A stretch of 63,672 nt of DNA from Paenibacillus shirakamiensis (GTDB taxonomy: Bacteria; Bacillota; Bacilli; Paenibacillales; Paenibacillaceae): contig NZ_JAGGLD010000010.1 in the NCBI RefSeq assembly GCF_017874255.1, positions 1-63,672 of the forward strand, written 5' to 3'. Under the pieces are notes generated by a model. It was given only the letters and a program-made list of their open reading frames with translations, did not search any database and had not been told where the DNA came from. How positions within the stretch are numbered: the first letter of the stretch is position 1; every line of letters starts with the position of its first letter. Positions 62,248-63,672 of the stretch are shown piece after piece. A program made the position numbers and the translations under genes.

Positions 62248-62858
62248 AACAATTCTTAAAGGACCTTGGGCAGTTAAAGCAGGCGTTGCTTTTTTCCGTT
62301 TTACTATTTGCGGCAGGTATAGTCCTAGGTACGGTTAATGCGGAATCCATCCAAAATTTCGTCGCTCCACAATTAAAAGATCTAACTGCTGCAAAGGATA
62401 TGCTGTCGCAATCTCGGATACCCGAGCTAAGTTTTTTTATATTTATTTTCTTTAACAATGCAATTAAGGCCGTACTCATCATTTATGCGGGAATCCTTCT
62501 TGGCATCTTACCTGCGATCTTTTTAATGATGAATGGTTTAATCTTGGGGTATTTCATTGTGCTTCAGGCTTCACGGGGTCAGAGTATTAGTGACTTAATT
62601 TTTGTGGGCTTATTACCTCATGGTATTATTGAGATACCTGCTATAATCATCGCCTGTGCATACGGAATGAAGTTCGGCAGATTAGTTCTCAAGAAGATAG
62701 TTAATATATTTTCGAAAAACCGCAGTGATTCGCGAGTGGAATGGAAAACATTCATGAAAACAAGTATTAGAGCTTCGTTTTGGATTGTAATTTTGCTCTT
62801 TATTGCAGCAATTATTGAAAGTACGCTAACATACCACTTGGTACAATCTTTAAAATAA
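62235..62858 (+). CDS. SpoIIM (DUF95) family membrane protein
   Basis: 207 residues with about five hydrophobic segments; the block NNAIKAVLIIYAGILLGILP and LLPHGIIEIPAIIIACAYGMKFG with HGxxE is the signature of the stage II sporulation protein M family. B. subtilis SpoIIM itself lies elsewhere; this is a second kind. ATG 62235 after AAGGAGGA at 62221-62228. Upstream is a duplicate of the start region. Confidence 0.85.
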   Translation: MLSLKQFLKDLGQLKQALLFSVLLFAAGIVLGTVNAESIQNFVAPQLKDLTAAKDMLSQSRIPELSFFIFIFFNNAIKAVLIIYAGILLGILPAIFLMMNGLILGYFIVLQASRGQSISDLIFVGLLPHGIIEIPAIIIACAYGMKFGRLVLKKIVNIFSKNRSDSRVEWKTFMKTSIRASFWIVILLFIAAIIESTLTYHLVQSLK

Positions 62859-62988
62859 GAGGATGCATTCATATTTTTGCCAAAACTTGTGCATAACAAT
62901 AAAGCGGTTCCTCAGTGCGATACAACTTATAAGAGACGCACCCTATTAACGGCAAAAATTGATCCTAATATTAAAGGGGCTGTACAGA

Positions 62989-63219
62989 ATGCTAGGCATG
63001 TTGTTCAACGATAAAGAATGCAAAGAATTAGATTACGTCTTACGCAAAGAGCTGGATGAGATGTTATTGGATATGGGAGATACACGTCTCGATCATGAGA
63101 TAAGACAAGCTATCTCCAATAGATATAAGACTGTTTTTCGTATGTATGCGCGTTTTGCACCTACCAAGGAATTGTCTAGATATGCTCCTAAGGGCCGATT
63201 TCCTCAAGCCAAACATTAA
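62989..63219 (+). CDS. Small conserved hypothetical protein
   Basis: 76 residues starting MLGMLFNDKECKELDYVLRK. Highly charged, predicted helical; no membrane segment. Middle block LDHEIRQAISNRYKTVFRMY looks conserved in style. ATG 62989 has GGGG at 62976-62979; a start at 62998 is also possible. It stands alone before the rRNA operon promoters. Function unknown. Confidence 0.7.
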   Translation: MLGMLFNDKECKELDYVLRKELDEMLLDMGDTRLDHEIRQAISNRYKTVFRMYARFAPTKELSRYAPKGRFPQAKH

Positions 63220-63233
63220 AATTAAAATAAGTG

Positions 63234-63263
63234 TTGACTTGGTTGCTAGATATATGATAAATT
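63234..63263 (+). promoter_or_regulatory. rRNA operon promoter P1
   Basis: TTGACT, 18-bp spacer, TAAATT preceded by TGA (extended -10). Lies about 320 bases before the 16S start. Confidence 0.6.
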
Positions 63264-63345
63264 ATTTCTCGTTCCGCTTTTTGGGCGGAGCGGGAAGTAA
63301 AGCCAACAACAATATAATGAAGTTGAAAAACTTTAAAAAAAGTTG

Positions 63346-63375
63346 TTGCAAAGCAGTATCAACATGTGTTATATT
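63346..63375 (+). promoter_or_regulatory. rRNA operon promoter P2
   Basis: TTGCAA, 18-bp spacer, TATATT preceded by TGT (extended -10). Same layout and spacing as P1, 112 bases further on; tandem rRNA promoters are usual in Bacillota. Confidence 0.7.
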
Positions 63376-63420
63376 ATATTGGTCGCCGCTGAGACGCGGT
63401 GATGAACAAAAGCGAGAAAT

Positions 63421-63442
63421 TGATCTTTGAAAACTGAACAAC
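63421..63442 (+). promoter_or_regulatory. rRNA leader boxA-like block
   Basis: TGATCTTTGAAAACTGAACA is the block conserved at this place in Bacillota rRNA leaders, linked with Nus-dependent antitermination. Pre-16S hairpins follow, e.g. CTTCTC-TTCT-GGAGAAG near 63558-63573. Confidence 0.75.
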
Positions 63443-63584
63443 GAGTGAGTAAAACACATGAACAAGAGACGACTTCGGTCGGATCGACATTCATTTTAAG
63501 AGAAGCAATTTCTCGTCAGTTTCAAAATGAGCAACTCAAACACCTGATTAAAAGACCTTCTCTTCTGGAGAAGAGCATTTAATC

Positions 63585-63672
63585 CTTAATGGAGAGTTTG
63601 ATCCTGGCTCAGGACGAACGCTGGCGGCATGCCTAATACATGCAAGTCGAGCGGAGTTTAATTCGAAGCTTG
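63585..63672 (+). rRNA. rrs: 16S ribosomal RNA, 5' part
   Basis: GGAGAGTTTGATCCTGGCTC and GGACGAACGCTGGCGGCATG are the universal 5' part of bacterial 16S rRNA. The gene continues outside the window. Confidence 0.97.

Overview
The window reads as a stretch of a Gram-positive, endospore-forming chromosome of the Bacillota, most like Paenibacillus. Nearly every protein resembles its Bacillus subtilis counterpart and the gene order is close to the B. subtilis origin-proximal region from ctsR to pdaB. Sporulation genes (cwlD, gerD, kbaA, pdaB, a SpoIIM-like gene, a YjcZ-type peptide and two decayed coat genes), moderate G+C, strong AGGAGG ribosome-binding sites and frequent TTG/GTG starts fit this. 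I could not run a database search, so the genus is inference. The window starts in the 3' end of a 5S rRNA gene and ends in the first bases of a 16S rRNA gene, so it is the interval between two rRNA operons.

Layout. 1-130: end of an rRNA operon. 396-5170: CtsR-controlled stress operon ctsR-mcsA-mcsB-clpC. 5346-8583: radA, disA and pssA. 8739-9134: an opposite-strand gene of unknown function. 9350-13228: yacL, ispD, ispF, gltX. 13290-17544: a cysteine T-box, then cysE, cysS, mrnC, rlmB and rae1. 17706-22230: sigH, rpmG, secE, nusG, rplK, rplA, an L10 leader, rplJ and rplL. 22334-35388: an RsmC-like methyltransferase, rpoB, rpoC, an L7Ae-type protein, rpsL, rpsG, fusA and tuf. 35642-51075: the long S10-spc-alpha ribosomal protein cluster with secY, adk, map, infA and rpoA. 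51364-53678: truA, a zinc-ribbon gene, rplM and rpsI. 53783-55640: an eroded zone with a frameshifted methyltransferase, an A-poor repeat tract, a YjcZ-like peptide and two decayed spore coat genes. 55751-57631: sulfate assimilation genes cysH and sat. 57699-62858: cwlD, salA, gerD, kbaA, pdaB and a SpoIIM-like membrane protein. 62989-63672: a small unknown gene and then tandem rRNA promoters, leader and 16S start.

The core is the cell's gene-expression machinery: RNA polymerase alpha, beta and beta', the sigma-H factor, NusG, elongation factors, about 35 ribosomal proteins, two aminoacyl-tRNA synthetases, RNA modification and decay enzymes, and the Sec translocon core. Much of it appears to be controlled by RNA structures in the leaders: a T-box, an L10 leader with a terminator, two hairpins that look like the L1-binding stalk of 23S rRNA, a terminator-like hairpin in the rpoB leader, and candidate S10 and L13 leaders.

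I found no new defence or mobile system. The best observations are: an S12 protein with arginine and alanine at two positions known for streptomycin-resistance changes; two L1-stalk mimics in one operon; a probable attenuator ahead of rpoB; the eroded zone between rpsI and cysH; a duplicated start region at the SpoIIM-like gene; and the absence of the ECF-transporter genes usually found between rplQ and truA in Bacillus.
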